From Rhizobiaceae bacterium (GTDB lineage: Bacteria; Pseudomonadota; Alphaproteobacteria; Rhizobiales; Rhizobiaceae), in the NCBI GenBank assembly GCA_023953845.1, contig JAMLJC010000001.1, forward strand, positions 2,356,001 to 2,420,000: DNA of 64,000 nt. Direction: 5' to 3'. The notes below the pieces were generated by a model. It was not told the DNA's origin, did no database searches, and saw nothing but the letters and a program-made list of their open reading frames with translations. Positions 16,532 to 25,612 of the stretch are shown here, one piece after another; the stretch's first letter is position 1; each line of letters opens with the position of its first letter. Both the position numbers and the translations under genes were made by a program.

Positions 16532-18022
16532 ATGGACGCCAGCCCGTCCACCGAAAACGGCAGCCGCGACCGCGGGCAGGACCCGACGGTGCCGCTGGCG
16601 CGCGGCCTTTCGGCCAAGCTGCTGGTGCTCACCGTCATCTTCGTGCTGGTCGCCGAAGTGCTGATCTTCGTCCCCTCCATCGCCAATTTCCGGCTGAGCT
16701 GGCTCGAGGAGCGCCTCGCAACGGCCGCCGCGGTCAGCATCGTGCTTCTTCAGAACGAGGCGACGGACGCCCAGCCCACCCTGCAGAAGGACGTGCTGAT
16801 GGCGATCGGCGCCAAGGCCATCGCCGTGCGCGACGAAGACGGCGTGTCGCGACTTCTGGCCGTGTCGGAGATGCCCAAGGAGGTCGACGAGCACATCGAC
16901 CTGCGCGCCGGCACGCTGCTCAACTCGATCGGCCCGGCGCTCGACACCATGCTCTCCGGCGGCAAGCGCATGATGCGCGTCTATGGAACCGTGGGCGACA
17001 GCGACAAGGTGTTCGAGATCGTCATGCCCGACTGGCGCCTGCGCCGCGCCATGCTCCTCTATTCGTGGAACGTGGCCGTGGTTTCGCTGCTCATCTCGGT
17101 GTTCACGGCGCTCCTCGTCTATACCGCGATCGACCGCATCATGATCCGCCCCATCCGCGGCATGACGGCCTCCATGCTCGCCTTTTCCCGCGCCCCCGAG
17201 GAAAGCACCGGCATCATCAGGCCGGAGCCGCGCACCGACGAGATCGGCGTGGCCGAGCGCGAGCTGGCCGGCATGCAGACCTCGCTGCAGAAGATGCTGG
17301 CCGAGCAGCGCCACCTCGCCGATCTCGGACTGGCCGTGTCGAAGATCAACCATGACATGCGCAACATGCTGTCGTCGGCCCAGCTTCTGTCGGACCGCCT
17401 GCGCTCGATCAAGGACCCTGCGGTGCAGTCGCTGGCGCCGAAGCTGGTGCGCACGCTGGACCGCGCCGTCGCCTATTCGAGCGGCGTTCTGGCCTATGGC
17501 CGCACGCAGGAGCCGCCGCCGGCCCGGCGACGCGTAAAACTCTTCCAGCTCGTGGATGAGGTGGAGGATGCGGTCGGGGCCGAGGCATCGGGTATCGACT
17601 TCGTCAACGCCGTCGACCCGGCCTTCGAGGTCGACGCCGATTCCGACCAGCTCTTTCGCGTGCTCTCGAACCTCTGCCGCAACGCCGTGCAGGCCATGTC
17701 GGGCGACGACGACGAGGCGGTTGTCCGCCGCCTCACCGTTTCCGCCGAGCGCATCGGCAGCGTCAGCCGCATCCTCGTCACCGACACCGGTCCCGGCCTG
17801 CCCGCGAAAGCGCGCGAAAACCTGTTTACCGCTTTCCGCGGCTCGGCGCGCAGCGGCGGCACGGGCCTCGGCCTCGCCATCGCGCAGGAGCTCGTCCGCG
17901 CCCATGGCGGCACGCTTGAGCTGGTGGAGAGCATCGGCGGCCGCACGGTCTTCGCGGTTTCCATTCCGGATCAGCCCGTCAGTCTGGAACAGGCGCGCGG
18001 CGCGCTGCGACGTCCGGCTTGA
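16532..18022 (+). CDS. Membrane sensor histidine kinase with HAMP domain
   Basis: This is a 496-residue inner-membrane sensor kinase. Membrane spans lie near residues 30-55 (LLVLTVIFVLVAEVLIFVP) and 175-200 (VAVVSLLISVFTALLVY), with a periplasmic sensor between them and a HAMP region after them. The phospho-acceptor is His274 within KINHDMRNML. The ATPase domain shows an N-box (NLCRNAVQAM), DTGPGLP and GGTGLGLAIAQEL. ATG 16532 follows AAGGAAG; the longer upstream frame is antisense to rpmH. No response regulator is adjacent, so the partner is unknown. Confidence 0.9.
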   Translation: MDASPSTENGSRDRGQDPTVPLARGLSAKLLVLTVIFVLVAEVLIFVPSIANFRLSWLEERLATAAAVSIVLLQNEATDAQPTLQKDVLMAIGAKAIAVRDEDGVSRLLAVSEMPKEVDEHIDLRAGTLLNSIGPALDTMLSGGKRMMRVYGTVGDSDKVFEIVMPDWRLRRAMLLYSWNVAVVSLLISVFTALLVYTAIDRIMIRPIRGMTASMLAFSRAPEESTGIIRPEPRTDEIGVAERELAGMQTSLQKMLAEQRHLADLGLAVSKINHDMRNMLSSAQLLSDRLRSIKDPAVQSLAPKLVRTLDRAVAYSSGVLAYGRTQEPPPARRRVKLFQLVDEVEDAVGAEASGIDFVNAVDPAFEVDADSDQLFRVLSNLCRNAVQAMSGDDDEAVVRRLTVSAERIGSVSRILVTDTGPGLPAKARENLFTAFRGSARSGGTGLGLAIAQELVRAHGGTLELVESIGGRTVFAVSIPDQPVSLEQARGALRRPA

Positions 18023-18231
18023 TGAGCCTGGCCGTACGGTCGCGGCCGGTGAGGCGCAGGCAGACCCAAGGACTCCGAGCCGGAGCACGTCTTCAGCCTG
18101 CGAGCACGCGGTTTCCGGCGCCGGACGATTTGCTGTCATTTGCACTTGCAATTCGACCGGCGGCTCGCTAGGTAGCGCCTCTGTTCGGTGGCTGGCCTTT
18201 CGCTGGTCATCGAGGCCGTCTTGACGGCCTT

Positions 18232-18308
18232 GCGCCCGTAGCTCAGCTGGATAGAGCACCAGACTACGAATCTGGGGGTCAGGAGTTCGAATCTCTTCGG
18301 GCGCGCCA
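18232..18308 (+). tRNA. tRNA-Arg (anticodon ACG)
   Basis: This is a 77-nt cloverleaf with CCA encoded. The acceptor stem pairs GCGCCCG with CGGGCGC, the D-arm holds AGCTCAGCTGGATAGAGC, the anticodon stem is CCAGA/TCTGG with loop CTACGAA (anticodon ACG), and the T-loop is GTTCGAATC. It reads arginine CGN codons. The tRNA is intact. The accessory region begins directly after it, so it is a likely integration site. Confidence 0.96.
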
Positions 18309-18379
18309 CTCACAAGTCATTGAATTTCCTAAGAAAATTGATCTCGCGGCTTAGCGCCATGTGTTTCCCGTTTGGGCGT

Positions 18380-18399
18380 CGTGGGTACAGCGTGGGTAC
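18380..18399. promoter_or_regulatory. Integrase arm-site-like direct repeats
   Basis: GTGGGTACA occurs at 18380-18388 and 18391-18399, an 11-bp period, about 75 bases after the tRNA. Such repeats beside tRNA attachment sites are typical arm-binding sites of tyrosine recombinases. No integrase is adjacent; the nearest is the damaged one at 41913-43299. Confidence 0.45.
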
Positions 18400-18503
18400 A
18401 TCAGCCTGAAGGCGGGTGCGCTTAGGCATCCCATTTTTCGTTATGTTTTTCCGCTGCTTGGTCGGTCATTTGTTGTGTCAGACAACAACTCGAGTAGTCC
18501 GAC

Positions 18504-18860
18504 ATGACCGACGAACCCGCCCTCAAGCCTGAAGCCCGCATCGTTTCCGACAAGCCGCGGTCGACCACCGTCGCGCTGGTCCATCCCGTCGAGTTCGACG
18601 GCAAGCTCTATGAAAGCGTCACCATCCGCCGCGTGACCGGCAAGCAAGTCGACGACTTCATTCGCGCCAGCGCCGCCCTGAAGGAAGACGAGCCTCAGCC
18701 TCAGCTTCCGTGCCTCGACTTCCCGCGTGAAGTTTATGACGAGATGGATGACGACGATCGGCTGCGGGTGGAGGAGGCCCTTCTCCCTTTTTTGCCCCGG
18801 CGGTTGATGCTGGGGGCCGCATTCGCCCAGGAGACGTCCGCAGCTACGTCCGCACTGTAG
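18504..18860 (+). CDS. Phage tail assembly chaperone
   Basis: This 118-residue protein matches the Mu gp41/gpE-type tail assembly chaperone pattern: an acidic N-terminus, a VEFDGKLYESVTIRRVTGK core and a C-terminal region with DRLRVEEALLPFLPRR. It precedes the tape-measure gene, the standard tail-module position. Codons 94-97 (18785-18794) contain a -1 slippery sequence, so a second, extended product is expected. The protein normally coats the tape measure during tail assembly. Confidence 0.75.
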   Translation: MTDEPALKPEARIVSDKPRSTTVALVHPVEFDGKLYESVTIRRVTGKQVDDFIRASAALKEDEPQPQLPCLDFPREVYDEMDDDDRLRVEEALLPFLPRRLMLGAAFAQETSAATSAL

Positions 18861-19003
18861 CCCGTCGCTACAGCACACCGCTACCGGACGTCCTCGCTAT
18901 GGATTGGCTGGAAATCATCGAACATGCGCTCGCTGCGAGCCACGAAGAGTATCTTGAGAAGATGCTCGACGTGAAGCTCGCCGGCGCCAAACTTATTGGG
19001 TGA
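18785..19003 (+). other. Programmed -1 frameshift site and extension of the tail chaperone
   Basis: The slippery sequence CCCTTTTTTG (18785-18794) reads C-CCT-TTT and T-TTT-TTG in the chaperone frame. The -1 frame is open from there to a TGA at 19001-19003. It adds about 70 residues that include RSYVRTVARRYSTPLPDVL and DWLEIIEHALAASHEEYL. The stop lies five bases before the tape-measure ATG. This is the G/GT (lambda) and E/E+E' (P2) arrangement. ATG 18899 could also start a 34-residue product alone. Confidence 0.75.
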
Positions 19004-19007
19004 ACGC

Positions 19008-21235
19008 ATGGCCCGGACCCTGGTCGGCCAATTAATTCTGAAACTTCGCGCCGAAGGACTCGGCGAAGCCGACAAGGTCGCGCGCACGCTACGTGACATT
19101 GACAGCGCCGCCCGGACGCTCGGAAAGGTGCGCGCCGGCGATTGGGGCGCGGCCTTCGGCAAGCAGCTTGCCCAGCTCAAGGCCACTCCCGCCGAGATTG
19201 AAGCAGTCCGTCGTTCCTGGACGAACCTCGTTGCGGATCTCGACAATAAGAACATCACGAAGGCGCTGCGCAAGCAGAAGATCTCGACGTGGAAGACCGC
19301 GACCATCTCTCATCTGGCCGCAGTCCGGGCTGAAGCGCAGGAGACCGAAAAGCGCATCGTGGCCATGCACCGGTCGCTCGGCTACGGGCTCAAGCCTCTC
19401 ATGGTCATGGGCGGCGGCTACACCGGAGCCTATCTCGGCGGCGTCATGGGCCGTGAGGCGCTGATCGCCGCATCGAATGAACGGCGGGTGCAGGCCGAAG
19501 CGAAGTATGCCGGCCTCGACGTCGGTGAACGCGGCAAGATCGACACCCGCGCCGACGAGCTCGCTGAGCGGTATCGGCTGCAAAAGTCCGAGATCTACGA
19601 TGTTCTCAAGGAAGCGTCCCTGTCGATGCCCTCGACGGAGGCGGCCCTCAACGTCTCCGAGGAAATGGCAAGGGCATACCTTGTTCTCTCGAACATGATG
19701 GGGCCGGAAGGTGCGCTTGGTGGGCTGCGCCAGTTTAACAAGGCGCTCGACAACATCGAAAGGGTGACGCCGGAGGAGTACCGGTACGGCCTTGAGAATT
19801 TTATCAAGGCGCAGCAGATCGTCGGGCGTGACATCGATCCGACGGCCTTCGCCGAAGCGATCAAGTACGCCCGCGCCGGCGGCAAGGTGTTCGGCGACGA
19901 GTTTCTGTTCCAATGGCTGCCGATGCTTATCGCCGAGAGTGGCGGGAGCGATAGCGGCACCCAACTTCGCGCCGCCTTCGATCAGTTTATCGTCGGTCGC
20001 GCTTCAAAGGCGGCCTTGAGCGAGCAAGAGGCACTCGGGCTTCGCGACGAGGCGGGGCGCTTGCTCAATCAGGAGAAATTCACGGAAAATCCGCTGACGT
20101 GGATATGGGATACCATGCTCCCAAAACTCCGCGAAAAGGGCGTCGACACTGAGAATGAGACAGAGCTGGCCCGCGTTGTGGGCCAACTCACAAACAACCG
20201 GCTGTCTTCTGACCTGATCCTTCGCGCCATCCTGTCGATGGAGCAATATCGTCGGCTGGTCGAACAGAGGCTCCCCAACGCCGTCGGGCTCGATGCGGCG
20301 GACACGATCCAGGCGGACAACCCGTTTGCCGCCTTCGAGGGCTTCAAAAGCAGCATGCAAAACCTCTCCGCCGCCATCTTGCCGATGGATCACGTCAGCG
20401 CGGCGTTGAACACGTTGGCCGACGGCATCAACGCCTTGGCCGCGGCGGCACGGGAGAACCCAGCACTTACCGCCCTTGGCATCGGTGTTGGGGGCGCGGC
20501 CCTTTACGGCGCCGGCAAATTCGGCATCAGCAAGATGGCCGACATGTTCGGGCTGCGGGCATCTGCGGTGGCACTCGACGGTTCAGCCGCAGCATTGACG
20601 AGGGCGGCGATCGCGCTTGGCGGCGCAGGAGTAGCGGACGGCGCAGTTCCGGATGGATCTGGCAAAGCGAATGCCGGTGGCGCGGGGGCATTGGGGCTTC
20701 TGGGCCGTGCCGGCGGTGCGCTGGCGGTTTGGGCACTCGCGGTGCAGTCGATGGGGACACTCCTGGCGACACCTTCGAAGATCAGGTTGCGAACCAAAAG
20801 AAGGCCCGTGAAGCACTCGAAAGCACTGTGGGTGCACTGGATTGGAAGCGCCTTCTGTTCGGGGCGGCGGCAGATCCTGACTTCAATTTCCGCGACCATT
20901 TCAAGATCGAGACCGGTGTGAATGGCGGCACCTCTGCCCCTCCGGCCGCCGGCGGCCCCTCTGCCTCTCCAGCGGCTGGCGGATCGATCGACGCAATGCT
21001 GTCTGGCATGGAGCGGCTTCGCACAGAAGCGGCACAGACCGGCACCGATGTTCAAAACTCCCTCGGCGTGACCGTCCGGCCAAATATCGACAGTTCGTCG
21101 ATCGACGCCTTCCTCGCGAAGGTGCGGGCGGCCTTGTGGGAGCTTGAGCGGTTGGGATCGGCTGCATCAGCCGCGGCCGGGAACACCGACCGCCAACTTC
21201 GCCGCAGCATGGCCGATTACGGGGTTGCCCCATGA
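19008..21235 (+). pseudogene. Phage tail tape measure protein, frameshifted
   Basis: The first frame (19008 to about 20756) encodes long helical regions, a KPLMVMGGGYTGAYLGGVMG hydrophobic segment near residue 130 and a second Ala/Gly-rich hydrophobic zone near residues 490-590, typical of tape-measure proteins. The natural sequence then continues in the -1 frame (DTPGDTFEDQVANQKKAREA) to 21235. Five Gs instead of the four at 20753-20756 would rejoin the frames as SMGDTPGD, so a one-base deletion in a G-run is the simplest explanation. Either the gene is dead or the assembly has a homopolymer error. Intact length would be about 742 residues. The TGA overlaps the next start. Confidence 0.8.
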
Positions 21236-21405
21236 TCGGCGCACTCGATGTCATGGCAACCGGTATCGGCGCCATCCTGCTCTACGGGACGCTACGGCGC
21301 GGCAAATGGGATCGCGCCAATGCCCTGGCTTACGGCATGTGTGCTGTTGGCGTGTCCTGGCTGCTGATCCGGCTCTGGACCCAGCAGTTCACCGGCTCCC
21401 TCTGA
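21232..21405 (+). CDS. Small two-span phage membrane protein
   Basis: This 57-residue frame starts with ATGA overlap on the tape-measure stop. It has two hydrophobic segments (ALDVMATGIGAILLYGTL and ALAYGMCAVGVSWLLIRLW) separated by a short basic loop. Position and topology suggest a small tail- or lysis-module membrane protein, possibly holin-like, but nothing diagnostic is present. It ends 17 bases before the protease gene. Confidence 0.6.
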   Translation: MIGALDVMATGIGAILLYGTLRRGKWDRANALAYGMCAVGVSWLLIRLWTQQFTGSL

Positions 21406-21422
21406 TCGAACTGGAGAATTCG

Positions 21423-22541
21423 ATGCAAGTGAAAGAACTCAACCCTGCGCTGCCGACGCCGGCGATCTTCTACGACATGAATTTCGGCGCCGGCGCGTGG
21501 GCGCTCGCCGAAGACGCGCTTGGCAGCCTCATGAGCGCGGGTGAACGCGCGTTCGAGCGTTTCGCCAGAGGTGAATTTCTCGAACCAGAGGCGCTCGAGG
21601 CCTATCGCGCAACCCACCTGGTGGGAACGCGGCGCATCGGCGTGCGCGGCCGCGACACGGCAATAATCTACCTCGAAGGCACGCTCGTGAAACGCGAGAC
21701 GTGGCTGTCACAACTGCTCGGGCTCCCGACTTACGAGACGCTCTTTCAGGATCTGCACGTCGTCGCCAACAACGACAAGATACAGTCGATCATCCTCTAC
21801 ATCGACTCGCCCGGCGGCGAGGTAAACGGGTGCAGCGAGTTGGCCGACGCCGTCTATGCGCTCCGGCGCAAGAAGCCCGTCACCGCCTACGTCAGTGGCC
21901 AGGCTTGTTCCGCGGCATATTGGATCGCCTCGGCGGCAGAGAAGATTGTCGTCAGCGACATGGCGATGCTCGGCAGCATCGGCGTCTCAATGACTGTTAG
22001 TGACACATCGAAGCGTGACGAACAGCGGGGCGTCAAGCGCTGGGAGGTCGTGTCGTCGCAGTCGCCTAACAAACGGCCGGATATCAACACCGACAGGGGC
22101 CGCGCCGCCGTCCAGAAGATCGTCGACGATCTTGCCGAAGTCTTCATAAGGGATATCGCGAAGCACCGTGGCGTCAGCGCCCAGACCGTGGTCGAGAAAT
22201 TCGGCAAAGGCGGCGTCGAGATCGGCAAGAATGCCATCAAGGCAGGTATGGCCGATGCGGTGGATCAGTTCGAAAACGTGCTCGCGAGTGCGCAGCGGCG
22301 GACGGGCTCAATCACCAAAACCAACGCCTCGACCGCCGCCGCCGCGCCGGCCACCACCTCACCTCCGAAATGGACCGCAGAACAGGCGGCGAAAATGCTT
22401 GCGGACCAAAAAGCGGCGGATGCGGCCAGAGCGGCTGCGGCCGAAACCGAGCGTAAGGCCAAGATCGACGCCATGTGGAAGAGCGCGGCGGACACCGTCA
22501 ACGCCGGCCTGCCGTCCACCGCCGTAAAATCGGAACTCTGA
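21423..22541 (+). CDS. S49/ClpP-type phage head maturation protease
   Basis: This 372-residue serine protease has an SppA-like core: IDSPGGEVNG near residue 124, the serine-containing GQACSAAYWIAS motif near 160 (nucleophile Ser), and SIGVSMTV. Its C-terminal 90 residues are Ala/Lys-rich and helical, often a scaffold-like tail in phage prohead proteases. ATG 21423 follows GGAG at a good distance; the longer frame from 21144 is antisense-like filler. Finding a head protease directly after tail genes indicates rearrangement, because the portal and terminase genes expected beside it are missing. Confidence 0.82.
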   Translation: MQVKELNPALPTPAIFYDMNFGAGAWALAEDALGSLMSAGERAFERFARGEFLEPEALEAYRATHLVGTRRIGVRGRDTAIIYLEGTLVKRETWLSQLLGLPTYETLFQDLHVVANNDKIQSIILYIDSPGGEVNGCSELADAVYALRRKKPVTAYVSGQACSAAYWIASAAEKIVVSDMAMLGSIGVSMTVSDTSKRDEQRGVKRWEVVSSQSPNKRPDINTDRGRAAVQKIVDDLAEVFIRDIAKHRGVSAQTVVEKFGKGGVEIGKNAIKAGMADAVDQFENVLASAQRRTGSITKTNASTAAAAPATTSPPKWTAEQAAKMLADQKAADAARAAAAETERKAKIDAMWKSAADTVNAGLPSTAVKSEL

Positions 22542-22572
22542 TCAACCACCCCAACAGGACAAGGAGAAACGA

Positions 22573-23745
22573 ATGTCCCTCATTGACAGCATCATCCCCA
22601 AACGCCGCGGTCGGCCGTCCAAAGCCGTCACCGAAGCCAACGCAGCCGTTGAGCGGCTGGGTAAAGATCTCGCGAGGCTGAACGCCAAACGTGACGAACT
22701 CGCCAGCCGGCAGGCAGAAGCCCAGGCCGCTTTCGACAAGGCCAAGGAGCAGCGCCGCTCCGCGCTCACCTCCGACCCTGGCGCCGACATCACGGCGCTG
22801 TCTCGCGCGGTTCGTGATGCGGAAGATCATCTGCAGATGTTCGCCGACGCACTGGCGGACATCGACGGCCAGATCGCCAGCGTCACCACGGAGCGCGACG
22901 CCCAGGATCTTGCCGGCAAGCGCGAGCAGGTCGCCGGTCACTTCGAAGGCATCGCCGATGCCGTCGACGAGGCGGCAGCCGAACTAGAGAAGGCCGTGGC
23001 CGGCGTATCCAAGGCTTTCGATAAGCTGAAAGATGCCATTCCCGACGACTATGCGTTGATTGAGATCGAATGGCCGGAATACAAGCGCCCTTGGGGGCCG
23101 GCGCGGCCGCACGAACTTGCCACGGTGATTTTCGCTGAAGCGTTGTATCGCCAGCAGCCAGACATCTTCATCAAGGAGCGGTCTACCTTCGCACTGCACC
23201 GCTTCTTCGAAACGCACCGGAAGCCGACGACCAAGCTGTACGGGGCACCGCCAGAGCCGACCGACGCCTCCGCCGCGGCAACGACGCTGATCGGAGATCG
23301 CAACCGGGCGCATGCCGACGCCATTCGCCGCGGTGAGATCGATCTCACGTCCGGGCGGCGCATCGAGCGGAAGCCTGAGCTGGAAGCCGAGCCTGCGCGG
23401 CCGGAACACTCCGAGGTCGAAGTCTTCGTGACGAAGGATTTTCGCTACGTCAGCAGCGACAACGATTTCAACTGCTGGGAAACCGTCAGTCGGCTGTCAA
23501 GGCGCTGGCTTCCTGAGCCGGTGGCGGATGCCGCTGTTGAGTCCGGCTTCGCCCTGCGGATGGACACGCCGGAAGGGCGCGATGCCTTCGAGGGCCATCA
23601 AGTATATCAAAAGACCGCGATACTGTCGTGGGACGGCCCGAAGCACTTCACCGACTTTGCGGATCTCGGCGACCCGCTGGGCTTCTTTGGCGGCGAGAAG
23701 CCTCCGAGGCCAAAGACATTGCACGCGGTGGACCACGCCGCGTGA
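22573..23745 (+). CDS. Hypothetical phage protein with coiled coil
   Basis: This 390-residue protein has a basic start (IIPKRRGRPSK), a long coiled coil over residues about 15-160 (LARLNAKRDELASRQAEAQA, then further Glu/Ala-rich heptads) and a mixed C-terminal half. It follows the protease by 31 bases with an AAGGAG ribosome site and is probably in the same operon. I do not recognise the family. A structural or scaffold role is suggested by position only. Confidence 0.6.
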   Translation: MSLIDSIIPKRRGRPSKAVTEANAAVERLGKDLARLNAKRDELASRQAEAQAAFDKAKEQRRSALTSDPGADITALSRAVRDAEDHLQMFADALADIDGQIASVTTERDAQDLAGKREQVAGHFEGIADAVDEAAAELEKAVAGVSKAFDKLKDAIPDDYALIEIEWPEYKRPWGPARPHELATVIFAEALYRQQPDIFIKERSTFALHRFFETHRKPTTKLYGAPPEPTDASAAATTLIGDRNRAHADAIRRGEIDLTSGRRIERKPELEAEPARPEHSEVEVFVTKDFRYVSSDNDFNCWETVSRLSRRWLPEPVADAAVESGFALRMDTPEGRDAFEGHQVYQKTAILSWDGPKHFTDFADLGDPLGFFGGEKPPRPKTLHAVDHAA

Positions 23746-23861
23746 CCGACGTCACGGCGGGCCACTCCACCCGTCGCGACTGGCTGAGCCGCCGGCTTGT
23801 CCCCGGACGTTACCCGAGCTCAGCACCTCCGCTGCCGCGCGTTGGACCGTTGGCGCGGAAA

Positions 23862-23899
23862 GGCCATCCCCGAGCTTTTCGTGGAGCTCGGGGATGGCC
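23862..23899. terminator. Strong hairpin closing the phage gene block
   Basis: GGCCATCCCCGAGCT (23862-23876) pairs perfectly with AGCTCGGGGATGGCC (23885-23899) around an 8-base loop. It lies between the convergent ends of the coiled-coil gene and the RraA-like gene, where a bidirectional terminator is expected. No long T-run follows. Confidence 0.45.
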
Positions 23900-23946
23900 G
23901 TCTGCTTTCGTTTACGCTTGCTCAGGCGCCGCACTCCACCCAATTT

Positions 23947-24621
23947 TCAGCCTTTGGCAGCGCCCAGCGGACGGTCGAGAAGCTTAAAGCGCTCGTACAT
24001 GTCTGCGAGCGGCTCGCCCTTGGCGACCGCCACGCGGATTTCGTCCTCGGCGGCGACGACCGCCTCGGCCTTCTCGAGCACTTCCAGGGTAAGGGCCTTG
24101 GGGATCACGACGACGCCATCGATGTCACCGAAGAGATAGTCGCCAGGGTGAATCACGACGTTGCCGATACGCACGCTGACGTTCATGTCGGTGATCTTCC
24201 AGCGTCCCATGGCGTCCGCCGCGCAGCGGAAACGCGAGAAGACGGGAAAGCCGAGTTTGCGGATATAGCCGGTATCACGGATGCCGCCGTCCACGACGGC
24301 GCCCACACAGCCCTTTGCCATGGCGGAATTGCTCATCAATTCGCCCCAATGGCCTACCGTCATGTCTCCGCTGGTGTCCCACACGGCGACGCAATCCGGC
24401 AGGAATTCCTCAAGGATGCGGGGACCGATGCCAAGATCCAGTTCGGCGGTTGCGTGGCCTTTCGCCGTGAAGGCGGGGCCGGCAATCTTCATGTCGTCGT
24501 CCAACGGCCGGATCTCATGCGGGAGCAGCTGATTCCACAGTCCCTTCTTGTCCAGAATGTCGGCGACCGCCGGCACGTACAGCCGCTTGAATCTCTCGGC
24601 AATCTTGCCGGCATCGTTCAT
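23947..24621 (-). CDS. RraA-family aldolase/lyase-like protein
   Basis: This 224-residue protein is of the RraA/HMG-CHA-aldolase fold. Conserved landmarks are VADILDKKG near residue 20, GHWGELMSNSA, the catalytic-loop VVDGGIRDT (Arg and Asp) near residue 112 and GDYLFGDIDGVVVIP near 165. Family members are metal-dependent aldolases or decarboxylases for 4-hydroxy-4-methyl-2-oxoglutarate-type acids, or RNase E inhibitors. The neighbouring IclR regulator and ABC uptake genes suggest a catabolic enzyme. ATG 24621 is the natural start; it lies 16 bases after the IclR stop. Confidence 0.85.
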   Translation of the reverse strand: MNDAGKIAERFKRLYVPAVADILDKKGLWNQLLPHEIRPLDDDMKIAGPAFTAKGHATAELDLGIGPRILEEFLPDCVAVWDTSGDMTVGHWGELMSNSAMAKGCVGAVVDGGIRDTGYIRKLGFPVFSRFRCAADAMGRWKITDMNVSVRIGNVVIHPGDYLFGDIDGVVVIPKALTLEVLEKAEAVVAAEDEIRVAVAKGEPLADMYERFKLLDRPLGAAKG

Positions 24622-24637
24622 GGTTCTTGCTCCGTGA

Positions 24638-25459
24638 TTAGGATGTTGGATCGGTGTTGTGGAGGGTGGCGGGGTCGAAGCCCATCCGTACGGAAAGCTG
24701 CTGCGCCGCCGCGATGACCTGGGGTGCCAGTTCGAGCAGTCGGTCGCGCGGCGTGCGGAAGTCCGGACAGGATACGCTGATCCCCGCAATGACCTTCCCG
24801 GTATGATCGTAAACCGGCGCGCCAACGCAGCGGATTCCTTCCTCATACTCGATATCGTTGATCGCAAACCCCATCTCGCGAACCCTTTTGAGCGCGAAGC
24901 GAAGCTCTTGCGGATCGGTGATGGTGTTGGACGTCAGGCGTTCCGCGCCTTGGCCGAGAAGCGCCTCCAAATCGTCGGCCGTGCTGTAGGCCAGGAGCAC
25001 CTTGCCGATGGAGGTGGCATGGAGTGGGCTGCTGGCGCCTACGCGCGACACCATCCTTATCGATCGATTGGGCTCGGCCTGCTCGATGAGAACGACCTTG
25101 TCGCCGCCGCTGACGCCGAGATGCGCGGTTTCATTGGTCGTCGCCACAAGTTGCTGCAGGATAGGCAGCGCCTCCCGTCTGAGGTCCAGTCCTCCGAGAT
25201 ACGCGCTGCCCAATGTCAGGCACCAGGGGCCGAGACTGTATCGCCCGTCATTCCGAGCCGAGGCCAACTGAAGCTCGCAGAGCGTGGCAAGCAGGCGGTG
25301 CGTCGTCGCCTTCGGCTGACCGCAGGCAGACGCGAGTTCTCCGAGCGAAAGCGGGCTTGCGCTCGCCACGAGGACCGACAGCAGATCGACCCCCTTACGT
25401 AGCTGGCCGCTCGTATCCCGGTCGCGCACATCGTAGAAATCGGAATGGTGTTTCATCAT
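24638..25459 (-). CDS. IclR-family transcriptional regulator
   Basis: This 273-residue regulator has an N-terminal winged helix (residues about 18-75: LRKGVDLLSVLVASASPLSL ... KATTHRLLATL) and a C-terminal IclR ligand domain with SPLHATSIGKVLLA, INDIEYEEGIRCVGAPVYD and ISVSCPDFR. It is divergent from the ABC uptake operon and upstream of the RraA-like gene, so it probably controls both in response to the transported compound. The ATG at 25459 is preferred; an 870-codon frame in the same phase runs antisense through the ABC genes and is not real beyond this point. Confidence 0.93.
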   Translation of the reverse strand: MMKHHSDFYDVRDRDTSGQLRKGVDLLSVLVASASPLSLGELASACGQPKATTHRLLATLCELQLASARNDGRYSLGPWCLTLGSAYLGGLDLRREALPILQQLVATTNETAHLGVSGGDKVVLIEQAEPNRSIRMVSRVGASSPLHATSIGKVLLAYSTADDLEALLGQGAERLTSNTITDPQELRFALKRVREMGFAINDIEYEEGIRCVGAPVYDHTGKVIAGISVSCPDFRTPRDRLLELAPQVIAAAQQLSVRMGFDPATLHNTDPTS

Positions 25460-25573
25460 TTCTTTTTCATCCTCTCGAACAAAAAGCGCGCTGTCAAACG
25501 GAATTTTGAGCGCAAAAATAAAGAAAATAAGCGCGAAATGATCGCTTGACATCCGGACAAGATCGCAAATAGG

Positions 25574-25593
25574 AAATGGAACGCATTCCGTTT
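25574..25593. promoter_or_regulatory. Candidate IclR operator
   Basis: The palindrome AAA-T-GGAA-CGCA-TTCC-G-TTT lies 19 bases before the substrate-binding-protein start and within the divergent IclR/ABC promoter region. IclR-family sites are often of the GGAA-N4-TTCC type. Confidence 0.5.
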
Positions 25594-25612
25594 TTGGATC
25601 AGGGAGGAGCAA

